In this document: piece by piece, positions 9,434-19,450 of the stretch
Position numbering within the stretch: position 1 is the first letter of the stretch
Layout of the letters: every line of letters starts with the position of its first letter
NCBI GenBank assembly: GCA_964058805.1
Contig: CAXKVV010001341.1
Coordinates: 1 to 25,957, forward strand
DNA: 25,957 nt
Reading direction: 5' to 3'
From: Schoenoplectus triqueter
Lineage: Eukaryota; Streptophyta; Magnoliopsida; Poales; Cyperaceae
The notes under the pieces: generated by a model
What the model was told of the DNA's origin: nothing
What the model saw: only the letters and a program-made list of their open reading frames with translations
Databases searched by the model: none
Translations under genes and position numbers: made by a program

Positions 9434-9443
9434 AATAAATAAA
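9434..9443 (+). terminator. Poly(A) signal of second P450
   Basis: Overlapping AATAAATAAA lies about 180 bases after the stop codon, a normal 3' UTR length for a plant P450. Upstream TGTAATGTAT-type sequence near 9396-9405 could serve as the far-upstream element. Confidence 0.5.
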
Positions 9444-9603
9444 TTCAATGAGGAAATAGTACCGGCTCATTCTTCAAAAGTACTGCACAATGAAGTTATT
9501 TTGCCACATGTCAAGTGCCTTGACGAGTTTCATGTAAATCTAGTCTAATTTGCATCGAGACTCGAGAGGAATAGATACTTGGATAAAAATATTCAATGTG
9601 AGG

Positions 9604-9820
9604 CCCATGAAGGACTAGGTGGGAGTTACAATTCCTTGGGACCAACAATGGTTTCAAGATATTTTTCAACCATCAAATTAATATTCGATCACTAATTTAG
9701 ATGTAATTCATTTTCAATCTCATACTTTATCAGAATCTCAATACCGGTGATTGAAAAATGTTTTGAAATCAATGTTAGTTTCCAAAGGCCTGGGACTCCC
9801 ACCCACTCCATCCATGAAGC
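9604..9820. mobile_element. Inverted-repeat MITE, about 220 bp
   Basis: Arms 9604-9673 and 9744-9820 are inverted copies sharing blocks such as CATGAAGG/CATGGATGG, GGTGGGAGT, CCTT-GGA, ACAATGGTTTCAA/ACATTGATTTCAA and ATTTTTCAA. The similarity covers most of each arm with small gaps, and the loop is about 70 bases. There is no coding content. Exact ends and target-site duplication are not resolved, so the superfamily is open. Confidence 0.55.
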
Positions 9821-10310
9821 ACGAGTGCTTACAAGTTACAACTACAAAGACGACGAATAAACAGACAAATTAATGAATTTATAGGGGGCTGATAACAGTC
9901 CCCAGAGGTTTGTCACCATGTTAAATCTCCAAAGTTGACTGCTCCAAGTAAAACAGCGACAATTTGACTATTAGATCCAGATCCAGCGTCTCATCAAATA
10001 ATTAGTTCATACACGCACTGTTTATACGAAATATTTTTGTAATTTATATCAAACTGAATGGGTATTAACTACTAGATGTTATTTATAGTTATTGATTATT
10101 TTATTTATGTGGATTATGAATTCTATTAACAAAAAAGAGTAATATATTACTTTAAATCATTTGTCCGACTCGAACATAGTGTTGACTGTTAGTTGCAATG
10201 AAAAACTATTATTGCTTGCACTTGTTAATTTGATTATTGATTTGTATCATTATATTTGTCCTCAGAAAAATATCTAAAGTTCAATTTAACAACACTCCAA
10301 CGGGAAGGCA
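9821..10310. other. Intergenic, no gene seen
   Basis: AT-rich, with no ORF of note. The last 100 bases may contain extra, weaker parts of the long-TIR element that begins at about 10311. Confidence 0.45.
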
Positions 10311-11305
10311 CAAAAGCAATATATGCGCCATTGAGTTGGCAATTTACCACAACTAATTTATTAAGAAATCATTTATCATCATAAGATGGTGGTTGCGGAT
10401 GTATAGGCATATTGTACACTTCACCTTAGGACTACGTCTCTTAGATCTAGTTGCGGAGTCACATATATAACTGGGTTGCCAATGGGTCGGGTCATATTAT
10501 TTTATTATTATTTTTGTTCTGTTCCGAACCCGATCCGATTAAATTCGGGTCAAAAAATTTTGATCCATATCTGATCCGACGGGTCACGGGTCGACCTGAC
10601 CCGATCCGTGTAAAATAATTAAATATTTATTAATTATTTTTATATAATTTTAAGTAATAAAATATTAATTTATTTATAATTAATCTTAATTAGTATATGT
10701 TTAAGCTTTAATTAGTATTAAATCATAAAATTACTTCAAAAAACATAATTAATCGAGTCGGGTCGGGTTGACCCGAACCCGACCCGATCTGATTCGGATC
10801 AAAAAAGTCAAACTCATATCTGACCCATTTATCTTCAGATCATGTCGGGTCGGGTTGGGTTCGGATTGAATCAGGTTAACCCGTCAGATCGGGTCAATAA
10901 TTGACACCCCTACATATACGCTTTGGTAAATGCTTTCAGGTAAAAAGTAGACAGGGTCCACAGGGATAGGTATCGCCCACCGCGCAGCACGAGGACCGCA
11001 CGTCCGATAGTCTTTAGATTCACGAAGATCTTTTGATATTATCAAGTATGAATTTTGATGCCGATCAGATGGACTCCAAACCGCGCTGCACGGTGCAGTG
11101 TGGCAGACGATACGAATTCGGGTCCACAGGGAGTAGCCAGAAAGGGAGCCTCGATCTATGCTGGTTACAGGATAGACGTAGTCTTAAAGGTGGAGAAGTG
11201 TACAATATGCCTATACATCCGCAACCACCATCTTATGACGACAAATTATTTCTTAATAAATTAATTGTGGTAAATTGCCAACTCAATGGCACATATATTG
11301 TTTTT
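10311..11305. mobile_element. Long-TIR (Mutator-like or foldback) element containing a nested MITE
   Basis: Arms of about 130 bases, 10311-10439 and 11174-11305, are inverted copies at roughly 90% identity by eye. They share blocks such as GCCATTGAGTTGGCAATTTA, ATAAGATGGTGGTTGCGGAT and GGCATATTGTACACTTC and end inward at ACTACGTCT/AGACGTAGT. Between the arms lie a separate hAT-like MITE (10468-10911) and a relatively GC-rich core (10919-11173) holding a 13-bp direct repeat, GGGTCCACAGGGA, at 10954 and 11120. Long arms are typical of Mutator-like MITEs, but no 9-bp target-site duplication was found, so the class is tentative. An ORF across the right arm (start 11033) has no recognisable domain. 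Confidence 0.65.
10468..10911. mobile_element. hAT-like MITE nested in the long-TIR element
   Basis: The element is flanked by ACATATA on both sides (10461-10467 and 10912-10918). The left end has GGGTTGCCAATGGGTCGGGT. The right end reverse-complemented reads AGGGGTGTCAATTATTGACC, then CGATC. GGGGTGTCAAT-type termini with GGGTCGGGT subterminal repeats are common in plant hAT-like MITEs. Many inverted GGGTCGGGT/ACCCGACCC blocks occupy both halves around an AT-rich middle (10610-10750). It is 444 bp and non-coding. Lying inside the long-TIR element, it is the younger insertion. Confidence 0.65.
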
Positions 11306-11378
11306 CCTTTATTTTGTACGACAACATCTTATGCAAGCACAGTTTAATATAGTTGTTAGTCGCATAGAAATATCCATA

Positions 11379-11512
11379 ATTTAGGGGTGGCAACGAGGCG
11401 AGCTTAGCAAATGTTTTGGCTAAAAATCATTTTTTTAAGTTAATAAGCTAATTGAATTGACTTGTTAAGAACCTTTTAATAATTAATAAAATAACTAATA
11501 ATAATACATTTC

Positions 11513-11550
<38 letters not shown>

Positions 11551-11779
11551 TTAGTATCATAATATATTAAAAATTTATAATTAAAAATATAAATAATAAA
11601 CATTAATAATTTAATGAACCAAATAAATCTAACCAATCGAGACAGCTCAAATTCGACTCATTAACTTGACGAACTAACTCATTAACAACTCGATCCATTA
11701 ATAAACGAACCAATCACGAGACAAATCTCAAACGAATCATGAACAAACTTCGAGCTGTGATTTTTTTTTACCGGCCCTA
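11379..11779. mobile_element. hAT-like MITE downstream of branching enzyme
   Basis: ATCCATA flanks both sides (11372-11378 and 11780-11786). The left end is TAGGGGTGGCAACGAGGCGA and the right end, inverted, TAGGGCCGGTAA. Inside lie CGAGC-type subterminal motifs, as in widespread plant MITEs with TAGGGGTGGCAA termini. A (AAT)n microsatellite sits at 11521-11551. It is about 400 bp and non-coding. Confidence 0.55.
11521..11551. repeat. (AAT)n microsatellite
   Basis: About ten uninterrupted AAT units inside the hAT-like MITE at 11379-11779. Confidence 0.9.
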
Positions 11780-11786
11780 ATCCATA

Positions 11787-12429
11787 CCAAACAATGAATT
11801 TTATTCTTCACAGCAAATTTATCTGCAATCTTTTTGTATTGAGAGCAGGCCTTTCCCTGATATAGAGATCTCAGTTGCGATTTGATTTCATCTCAAGGCA
11901 ACTAGGCAAGTACCAACATAGCTCAGACAATCCTAAGAATAGTGATGTGTTCATAAGCCTCACAAAACACCAGCAAGCATCTCAATTCAGATTCAATCAA
12001 AATGGGGACGAGATGCCTTATTTCAGACACCCGTGTCCATATTCATGCTAAGAGTGATGATAACAGCAGAGGCACCTATGATAACCATCTAAAGGTCAGA
12101 TCACATAAGCTACCAATGGATATAAAGCATCAAAATGCTGGCTTATTCATACATACATATATGAATATTATTAATCAACTAAGCAAAGGTATTAATCAAA
12201 GTTCTTACAAGCTAGCTGCTTTAAGTTTTAACAATTCCAGAACTACAAACTGTTTAAATATGCACACCGCTGAAGCGCTTGCAGAATGTTAAACCAATTC
12301 TGCTCTGGAACTAGTAATCTGAACGGGACCTCAATTTCACCTAAGGAAGCTCCACAGCACAAGAATTATCCTCAATATCTCCACCTTTTATCACAAATTC
12401 TCAAGCTTCTTAACTGTCAGTTCTCAAAA
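11787..12429 (-). other. 3' flank and probable 3' UTR of branching enzyme
   Basis: Directly after the branching enzyme stop codon, minus-strand sequence is moderately AT-rich and MITE-free. The 3' UTR probably covers the first 250-350 bases. Small plus-strand ORFs here (12002-12292, 12286-12525) are antisense to the UTR and last exon and are not credible genes. Confidence 0.5.
12142..12147 (-). terminator. Poly(A) signal candidate of branching enzyme
   Basis: Minus-strand AATAAG lies about 285 bases after the stop codon, preceded by T/A-rich TTGATTAATAATATT. It is a near-canonical variant; the next exact AATAAA on this strand is about 630 bases past the stop, near 11800, at the MITE edge. 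Confidence 0.25.
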
Positions 12430-13966
12430 TTACTCCTCACAGAGAGCATAAACAACTGCAGTTCTGCTAGGAGCATACACAGAGAAAGAATGAGGCCTGT
12501 TGTCATAATGTCCATCCTGCAATAGTAAAAAATTAATAAACAAAATAGATAAATAAATATTTCATTTTTTGCCTTGGTCAAGGATAAATATGGAGATCCA
12601 TAAACAAATAATTACAGCAGTGAAGTATTCTGAGTTGTGATCTATCCGGCTAAATCCACCAAATAGCAGGTCGTCAGAGTCCAAAACCACCTAAAAGGTT
12701 CAAAATGCATATATGATTACCATTTCAGCAAAATCCCCGAATTTACAATTTGCCTTTGAAGGGGAAGAAAGAATAAACCTTGTATTTGCCAGGCTTAAGG
12801 CAGCCAACACGATAATCAAAATAACTGTTGCTACAATGGAAGTTGAAAACAAAGACAAGGTCACCCCTCTCGAAAACTATCATTTTATCACCTTCATCTT
12901 TTCTCGAGACATATTGGTGAGGCGATGTCATGAACTGCATATATTGTATACAATCAATAAGGCTTCGTTCAAAATCAAAGTTCAAAATCCATCAAAAGAA
13001 AGATAATAGTGTGTACTCCATATGTTTCCTCAAGATGCTGCATGGCCTGATCAAACTCTTGCATCCCATGATATCTCAGATAATCAGCATCACCCTAAAA
13101 AGTCAATTGAAACATAATACAATAAACAACTTGAAATGCCTCATATGTTGCAGTACTGAAAAAACAACAACTCCACAATTGAGTAGATAAACTGATGGTA
13201 CTCACAAGATCAAACCTGCGGCGACACTTGTCATAACTGTTATTGTTACCAGGGATGAATTTACCATCTGGAAGTAACTGTTCACATCTAGGGAAGTCTA
13301 TCCACTCTGTCACCAAAAGAACAAAAATGCATATCATCATCAATCAAATCATGTCAGTAGCATGACATGGGAGGGTTGTTTTATTTTTTTTATTTTTTTA
13401 TTTTTTTTTTGCGGGGGGTTGTTGGGGGAGGGGAGTTTGAATTAGAACAAGAAACAAATAATGAAGCAAATACCAGGATGGCCAAACTCATTGCCCATGA
13501 AATTGAGGTATCCTTCACCACCCAAACCCATGGTTACAAGCCTGATCATTTTATGAAGAGCAATGCCTCGATCAATCCGAGGCGTAGAGGGGCGATCGAG
13601 GGCCATGAAATCATACATGTCCTTGTCCATCAGCCAGAAGGCAATTGTTTTGTCACCTACAAGGGCCTGATCATGACTCTCTGCATAGGCAACACATTTC
13701 TCTAACCACCTCCTGTTTGACAGTGTGTGTACAATGTCTCCCATCTTCCATGCCTCATCTGGCTGCCTGGATTTTTTTTTCATATATCAGTGCCAAAACT
13801 AGAGAATAAAGCACAAAACCAATATAGTGTGATGTCACTTAAAAGTGCTCACTTGAGAAGCTCAATCCACTTGTCAGCAATTGCCATGTGAAGACGATAG
13901 TCAAAGCCCACACCACCATCTTTGACGGGAATGCAGAATGTTGGCATGCCACTCACCTGGAAACAA

Positions 13967-14001
<35 letters not shown>

Positions 14002-14917
14002 AAAAGGAAAAAGAGAACACAATATTTCAATTTGTTAGTTTTCAGTATGAGTAAATTTAGGACCACAACATAGTTCTCACAAGAATAAATAGTATATGCT
14101 TACATCTTCACCAATTGTGACAGCCTCAGGGTAAAGACCATGAATCATGTCATTGACCAGCATGAGGTAAACAACTGCATCCACATCAGTTGCAAATCCA
14201 AAATACTCATTATAGTTGCCAGTAAACGCAACCTACAATCAGAATACAGCATTCACAATTGCAGAAGGGCAAGAAAGAGAACAGCTCAAGTTCCTTTTGT
14301 GTAATATTATCTTAGTAGGAAAATGCACCAGATGCTTACTTGTAAACCATGGTGTGTATACATCATAGAAGTGACGCCATCAAAACGAAAACCATCGAAC
14401 TTGTACTCCTCAAGCCACCATCTTGCATTTGACAGTAGAAACCTCATTACCTAAAAATAGATCAGAAAAAGTCGGATATTTCTCAATCTACCAGATAGAA
14501 GTCAGAAAATGTTCTTATACTTTCCTGTAAAAAAAGAATGTTTAAATTATATATATATATGAGTAGAGATACCGTGAGCTTAACTCAAAAAACATATCAA
14601 ATCATTTTGAAATTTTAATTTATCATTCTCATTAAATTCTTTATATGAAAATCTCATGGGATGCAAAAATTTGGAGCGTTTTGAGCTTTTTTAAGTTGTG
14701 GTTTTTAATTTTTGAAAATCAGCTCTAAAAATAATAATAATATATTCAATACTTGAACATCATTTTAAAAAATTAAAAACGGTGACTTAAAAAACTCAAA
14801 ACACTCCAAACTTTTGCATCCCACAAGATTTTTATATAAAGAATTTAATGAGAATGATAAATTAAAATTTTGAGATGATTTAATATGTTTTTTGAGTTAA
14901 GCTCACGGTATCTCCAC

Positions 14918-14954
<37 letters not shown>

Positions 14955-15355
14955 CTAGCGTGCTCTTAGGAGCGCGGAGCCCCTTCGTGATCCTAACTTA
15001 AAAAATATATCAAATGATCTCCAAATTTTGATTTATCACTCTCATTAAATTCTTCATATTGAAATCTTGTGGGTATAAAAATTTGGGGTGTTTCAAGTTT
15101 TCTAAGTCGCTCTTTTCAATTTTTAAAAATAATGTACAAACATTGAATATTTTATTATTATTTTTAGAGTTAATTTTCAAAAATTAAAAAAAATGACTTA
15201 GAAAATTTGAAACACTCCAAATTTTTGTACTCCATAAGATTTCAATATGAAGAATTTAATGAGAGTGATAAATCAAAATTTGGAGATCATTTGATATATT
15301 TTTTGAGTTAGGATCACGGAGGGGCTCCGTACTCTTAGGAGCACGCTAGCTTTAC

Positions 15356-15417
<62 letters not shown>

Positions 15418-15817
15418 GAGTGAGGCTATGGTGCTTCGCGAAGCACAAAACCTCCCGTGCTTCGCGTCCGTATCTCAAATTTGAAAGTTCATATGCCCGA
15501 TCCAAACCGTTGAACATAATCTTCATATTGAACTATCTTTGGAGATCAAAATTTATATTTTTTTGAATTTTTTTGCTATTTTTTAGATGGGTACAAAATC
15601 GCTAGTTTTGGATGGTGCAGAAATCGTTAGATCAGCAAATTTTATACTCATTTAAAAAATAGCAAAAAAATTCAAAAAAATATAAAATTTGATCTCCAAA
15701 GATATTTCAATATGAAGATCATGTTCAACGGTTTGGATCGAGCGTATGAACTTTCAAATTCGAGATACAGACGCGAAGCACGGGAGGTTTTGTGCTTCGC
15801 GAAGCACCATAGCCTCA

Positions 15818-15852
<35 letters not shown>

Positions 15853-18800
15853 TAGACAATTTAGACGTTTAAATCATACCTCCCAACTACCATAGTTGAA
15901 GAGCCGGGAATCCCACATCCAGTGATATCCACGTGAACCAGAATGGAAGTAATGGGTATCTGTTCCATCAAACCCATTCAATCCATCCAAAGTATTGTTT
16001 GAACTATGGCTGAATATACAAGAAATAATACTTTAACAGAAGCCCTATTTAACAGCATACTGATATAGCTGTTCATCCTATGAGAAATTTTACTATAATG
16101 GAAATTTCCTTATTTGGGAAAATCAAATAAGCCTACCCCAATTTATTTGTGATTAAAGGCTTTTTTGTTGTTGTTGTTGGGAAAATCAAATAAAAGAACA
16201 TCTACTGAATAAAATGTGGAATAACCTGTGTACGATATCCATGAGAACAAGTATCCCAAGCTCATGAGCCCTATCAATGAGTGACTTGAGATCCTCTGGA
16301 GTACCAAATCTGCTGCTTGGTGCAAAGAAATTTGTCACATGGTACCTGAAAATAATATCAAAAAGAAAAAAATGAAGTTCACAGATCAATTGCGGCCACT
16401 GCCAAACACATACTATAAAAAAAGTAGAGTAGAAATAGAAAAGAAAAAAGTAAAAGAGATCAAAATAAACCCAAAGCTAGCATAGTAAGAGTGCTCCTGT
16501 ATTGCCATAATCTGAACAGCATTATATCCAAGTTTTTTTATCCGAGGCAGCACATCATCCCTAAAGCTAGCATAGGTGTTTATCTTGGGCTCCTGATAAA
16601 TCAGAACTTCATCAGCAATCATATCAAATTCCATCAACTTGAAAAGATCGATTTCAAAATATTATAGTTTTCAGGTACTAACTGGGCTGCTCATGCCAAC
16701 ATGAGACTCATAAATACGCAGTGATTTTGGCCTTTTGGGTTGAGGATGCTGGAATACATACTTTTCCTGTAACAATGTGCACATAGTATCAGTAAGATAA
16801 ATGAAAAAGAAAGCTTCTCAAATTGTGAAACAAAGATCAAATGGAAGCAGGCACACGAGAGAGAGAGAGAGAGAGAGAGAGTACTTCTTCAGGAGGATCA
16901 TAATAGATGGCAGTGTAAGGAATTTCGCCTGGGTACTGTATTGAGTACTTTATCCATGCAGGAATAGAGTCTTTCATACCAGTAGGTGTATCCATCCTTA
17001 TCTACAGCAGATAAAAAATATTACAATCAAGCACACATACATACCAGAAACCAAAGAAAGAAAAACCAGCTACATGGAAAAGTGCTACAATAGAATAAGT
17101 TAAATGGTTACCTTCACATGTGATCCATGCGCAATTGGTGGTGAGCCATCTGCATTGTTAGGCAAAAATATTTCCCACACACCATACTCATTCTGTAAGT
17201 TCATTAAAAATCAGAATTACATGAAAGTACATCTCTCGTTCTTATATTACTAAGCTAATTTGTCTCATATAGGATGAAAACATACTCGGGTCATAGCATC
17301 AGCATTTGGATTCCAATTGTTAAAGTCTCCTACCAACGATGCAGACTGAAACAGAATCAAAATGTTAACTTATTTTGTGAAAAATACATGGCAGAAAATA
17401 ATTAAAACTATTGAAAATAAGAAATGTATAAACACATAAAAGAGTTTATGATATATACGTATGCTCCAGGAGCCCATTCTCGGTATGTAATACCCTCAGC
17501 ACTGAAATGAATAAAGTACTGTGTTGTGAGTTGCTTCAATAAATAGTTACACTAAAACTTCTTTTTAGTCAAGTCCTTGAAGTAGAGTGAAATGTACCTG
17601 CGAGTAAATCCTAGTTTTTCATAGCCACGGGAGAATGCATCCAAGCCACCTTCATGCTGATCAATGAGGTACCTCATTTCCCGATACCGGCTAAACCTGT
17701 TTTGACCCAATTGATTGCGCTAAACTTCGCTATGCACTCTAACAAAGATCAGTCTGCTGGTTTTAATAAAAGGAAGCCAAAAAGTAACCTATATTGGAGA
17801 TGTGTTCTGTGACCTTCCAACATAGGATCAATTTGATAAATCCTCTGCCCATCACCAGGCGGAGGAATCCCGTCGGATTTCTCTACTACAACTTCTTCTG
17901 TCATGCTTTGCTCTTCAGTAATCACTTCTGTACTGCTACTGATATCTCCAGTTGTTCCTTGAAAGCTGCTATCAGCTTTGCCCACCTCAGCCTTAGCTTC
18001 TTCTTCGACAGCTGCAATTGTCTCTACTGTTTCAGCCTTACTCTCCTCTTCTACAGTTTCACTTGTTTCCTGTGATTAAGCTGACTTTAATTGTGGTGCA
18101 TTATCCCTGAATCTCCAATCCTTGAGATAACGTAACAACAGGAATTATTTTCTTATTCTGTTTTTAGATACTTCTTTAAAAGAAAGGCTCTCAAAAAAAC
18201 CATTTACAAGTAAAATGCATATATATATATTACTATCTTATTTTGTTTGTTAGAAGATGCGTTAGTTGCATTTTGGCAGATGAAATCAAGAAGAATTATT
18301 GATTGTAAAATCAGCTAGTAAAATTCAATATATGAACCTGCGAATTTTCAGTTTGAATTTCGGAACTTGAAGTGGAATCAGAAGAGGGTGACAAGCCATC
18401 AGTTTCCCCACCAGGAATCAGCACCTTTCCCGAAGCAGCAACAATTTTTGATGTAGAAATCCTGTCATTGGATGTATTACCTGACAGTATGCTCCCTATC
18501 AAAGAAAGGCTATCAGTCGATCAGATACGAAGTCAGAATATTTTCTATTTCTTCATTACATTTATCAATATTGATTGGCAACTAGCGGAAGAACAACATG
18601 GTCAGGTCTGTATTTGAAAGCGTGTTTTTACTCATTTAGATATACAGATTACATTCTTCCCAAGAATAGAACAAAATCAGGATGAAGACCCATCCAGTTT
18701 TTATCTACTAATGCATGTCTGACAATGCAGATCATCACAAAACAATTTTCCATTTGGCTTAAGCACGCTCTCAAAAAGCTGCGATCAGGATGAATATGTA

Positions 18801-19198
18801 GATACAGAATTCACCTAATCAACAAAACCATAGTACCAGCACTTATTTCTCAACCAAAAAAAATCCTTTAGCTATCTTAATTTCTTGTTTCATAATAGTT
18901 GCCCAGACTCTGAACGTTGATCACGCCAACCACACAAACTGGTTACATCTAAACAAAACATTGAAAATTCAACTAATTTCATTAAAGAACTTAAATCAAT
19001 AGAAGATGAGAAAAAAAATTGAGAATAACCCTAATAGAAAAGGATTTTGAAAAAAAAAATACTCGGAAAGGAATCCTTTCTGAGGCGGAGAGAGAAATCA
19101 AGAGAGCTCCTCCGATCAGCCTGGACTCCTGATCGAGCCCCAGGGGCCCGCACGACTCCGCCAAATCGAATCCCCGACCCCGATAGAGCAAATGCCAT
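12430..19198 (-). CDS. SBE2: Starch branching enzyme class II (A-family), 21 exons
   Basis: Plastid 1,4-alpha-glucan branching enzyme: it cuts an alpha-1,4 chain and rejoins it as an alpha-1,6 branch in amylopectin. Exons, in transcription order: 19198-19063, 18495-18338, 18069-17789, 17696-17598, 17501-17459, 17345-17286, 17192-17112, 17001-16885, 16766-16683, 16592-16471, 16345-16226, 16009-15880, 14450-14340, 14232-14104, 13956-13853, 13766-13474, 13306-13206, 13094-13017, 12934-12779, 12690-12616, 12516-12430. All introns are GT-AG, all phases agree, and the total is 2565 nt (854 aa). Residues 1 to about 60: transit peptide ([14 protein letters not shown]). About 75-165: Ser/Glu-rich acidic extension typical of class [20 protein letters not shown], then CBM48 ([17 protein letters not shown], 230-250). 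GH13 core: D430-IVHSH, nucleophile D501 ([10 protein letters not shown]), acid E556 (TIGED), H623-D624 (ESHDQ). C-terminus: [16 protein letters not shown]. The product is intact. The start has A at -3 and G at +4. I recognise class II from conserved blocks; IIa versus IIb is not assignable. Confidence 0.95.
13968..13997. repeat. (CA)n microsatellite in branching enzyme intron 14
   Basis: Fifteen uninterrupted CA units, 11 bases past the acceptor side of exon 15 (plus-strand coordinates), so close to the minus-strand polypyrimidine tract; on the gene's strand it reads (TG)n. Length variation here could affect splicing of exon 15. Confidence 0.9.
14561..14917. mobile_element. Foldback MITE A in branching enzyme intron 12
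   Basis: Near-palindromic element: the left arm begins GAGTAGAGATACCGTGAGCT and the right arm, inverted, begins GTGGAGATACCGTGAGCTTA. The arms continue as inverted copies for about 150 bases each. It is flanked by (AT)n at 14546-14560 and 14917-14932. It resembles MITEs B and D (ACTCAAAAAA, ATATCAAAT, CATTCTCATTAAATT blocks) but lacks the terminal palindrome they carry, as if about 30 bases had been lost from each arm. No coding content. Confidence 0.75.
14933..14953. repeat. (AG)n microsatellite between MITEs A and B
   Basis: About ten AG units directly follow (AT)n and lead straight into MITE B. The mirror tract (CT)n occurs on the other side of B. Confidence 0.9.
14954..15357. mobile_element. 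Foldback MITE B in branching enzyme intron 12
   Basis: The left arm starts CTAGCGTGCTCTTAGGAGCG; the right arm inverted starts GAGTAAAGCTAGCGTGCTCC. The arms (each about 180 bases) share long identical blocks, including AAAAAATATATCAAATGATC and TCTCATTAAATTCTTCATAT. Each arm carries an imperfect palindrome close to GTGCTCCTAGGAGCAC. The element is flanked by (TA)n(AG)n on the left and (CT)n(AT)n on the right. The copy at 20342-20752 is the same family. It is about 400 bp and non-coding. Confidence 0.82.
15358..15417. repeat. (CT)n(AT)n compound microsatellite
   Basis: About 20 CT units (to 15398) followed by about nine AT units, joining MITE B to MITE C. Confidence 0.92.
15418..15820. mobile_element. 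Foldback MITE C in branching enzyme intron 12
   Basis: A 403-bp near-perfect palindrome. Both arms begin GAGTGAGGCTATGGTGCTTC and contain the exact 16-bp palindrome GTGCTTCGCGAAGCAC (15431-15446 and 15792-15807). By hand there are about ten mismatches over some 180 bases of arm. The loop is about 40 bases. It is flanked by (AT)n on both sides (15399-15417 and 15821-15848). Its body differs from MITEs A, B and D, but the first 14 bases and the palindrome layout match theirs. High arm identity suggests recent insertion. Confidence 0.85.
15821..15849. repeat. (TA)n microsatellite
   Basis: About fourteen TA units between MITE C and the 31 bases that precede exon 12 (its donor is at 15878-15879). 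Confidence 0.9.
16131..16178 (+). mobile_element. 5'-truncated Au-like SINE tail with 15-bp TSD
   Basis: A 48-bp insertion, GCCTACCCCAATTTATTTG then TGATTAAAGGCTTTTTTGTT with a TTG tail, matches the conserved 3' end of Au-type plant SINEs. It is bracketed by a perfect 15-bp direct repeat, GGGAAAATCAAATAA, at 16116-16130 and 16179-16193 (17 bp if the preceding TT is counted). It lies in branching enzyme intron 11, antisense to the gene. The perfect duplication shows a real and fairly recent retrotransposition of only the SINE 3' end. Confidence 0.82.
16857..16881. repeat. (GA)n microsatellite at exon 8 donor
   Basis: Twelve GA units abut the donor of branching enzyme exon 8: on the gene's strand the intron starts GTAC followed immediately by (TC)n. 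Confidence 0.9.
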
Positions 19199-19450
19199 TC
19201 TTACGAGGCAGCTATGTTATTTCACCACGAGGTTTTAGTAGGGTATAATAAATATATATAAACAAGGAAGAAACAAATTTTCTAGATCCCAGGGAAAGAA
19301 AGGGAGAAAGGATGAGTAAATATGGGAGAGAGGTTTGGGAGAAGAAGGGTGCGCGCAAATTTCTAATTCAGGGCACGGATGAAACGTGTACGGCGGAGAG
19401 ATGCATGGCTGTTGGCTATATTTGGGGTGGGACCCATACGGTCTTATATG
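19199..19450 (-). promoter_or_regulatory. Branching enzyme leader and core promoter
   Basis: On the minus strand the 190 bases before the ATG are CT-rich (CTTTCTCCCTTTCTTTCCC and similar), as in plant 5' leaders. A TATA-like AAATATAG sits at 19416-19423. A nearer TATATATATTTATTATA lies at about 19245-19260 and would give a very short leader. Also present: an RY motif CATGCA (19402-19407) and an ACGT core in TACACGTTTC (19381-19390), motif types linked to seed and ABA-responsive genes. Motif presence is seen; function is inferred and weak. Confidence 0.4.

Noticed and set aside
13442..13783. 113-residue minus-strand ORF starting [10 protein letters not shown]
   Set aside because: It is exon 16 of the branching enzyme with intronic sequence at both ends; the methionine lies in the intron. 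Merged into the SBE2 model.
18991..19191. 66-residue minus-strand ORF overlapping branching enzyme exon 1
   Set aside because: It is in another frame from the exon 1 coding frame that starts at 19198 and joins in phase to exon 2.
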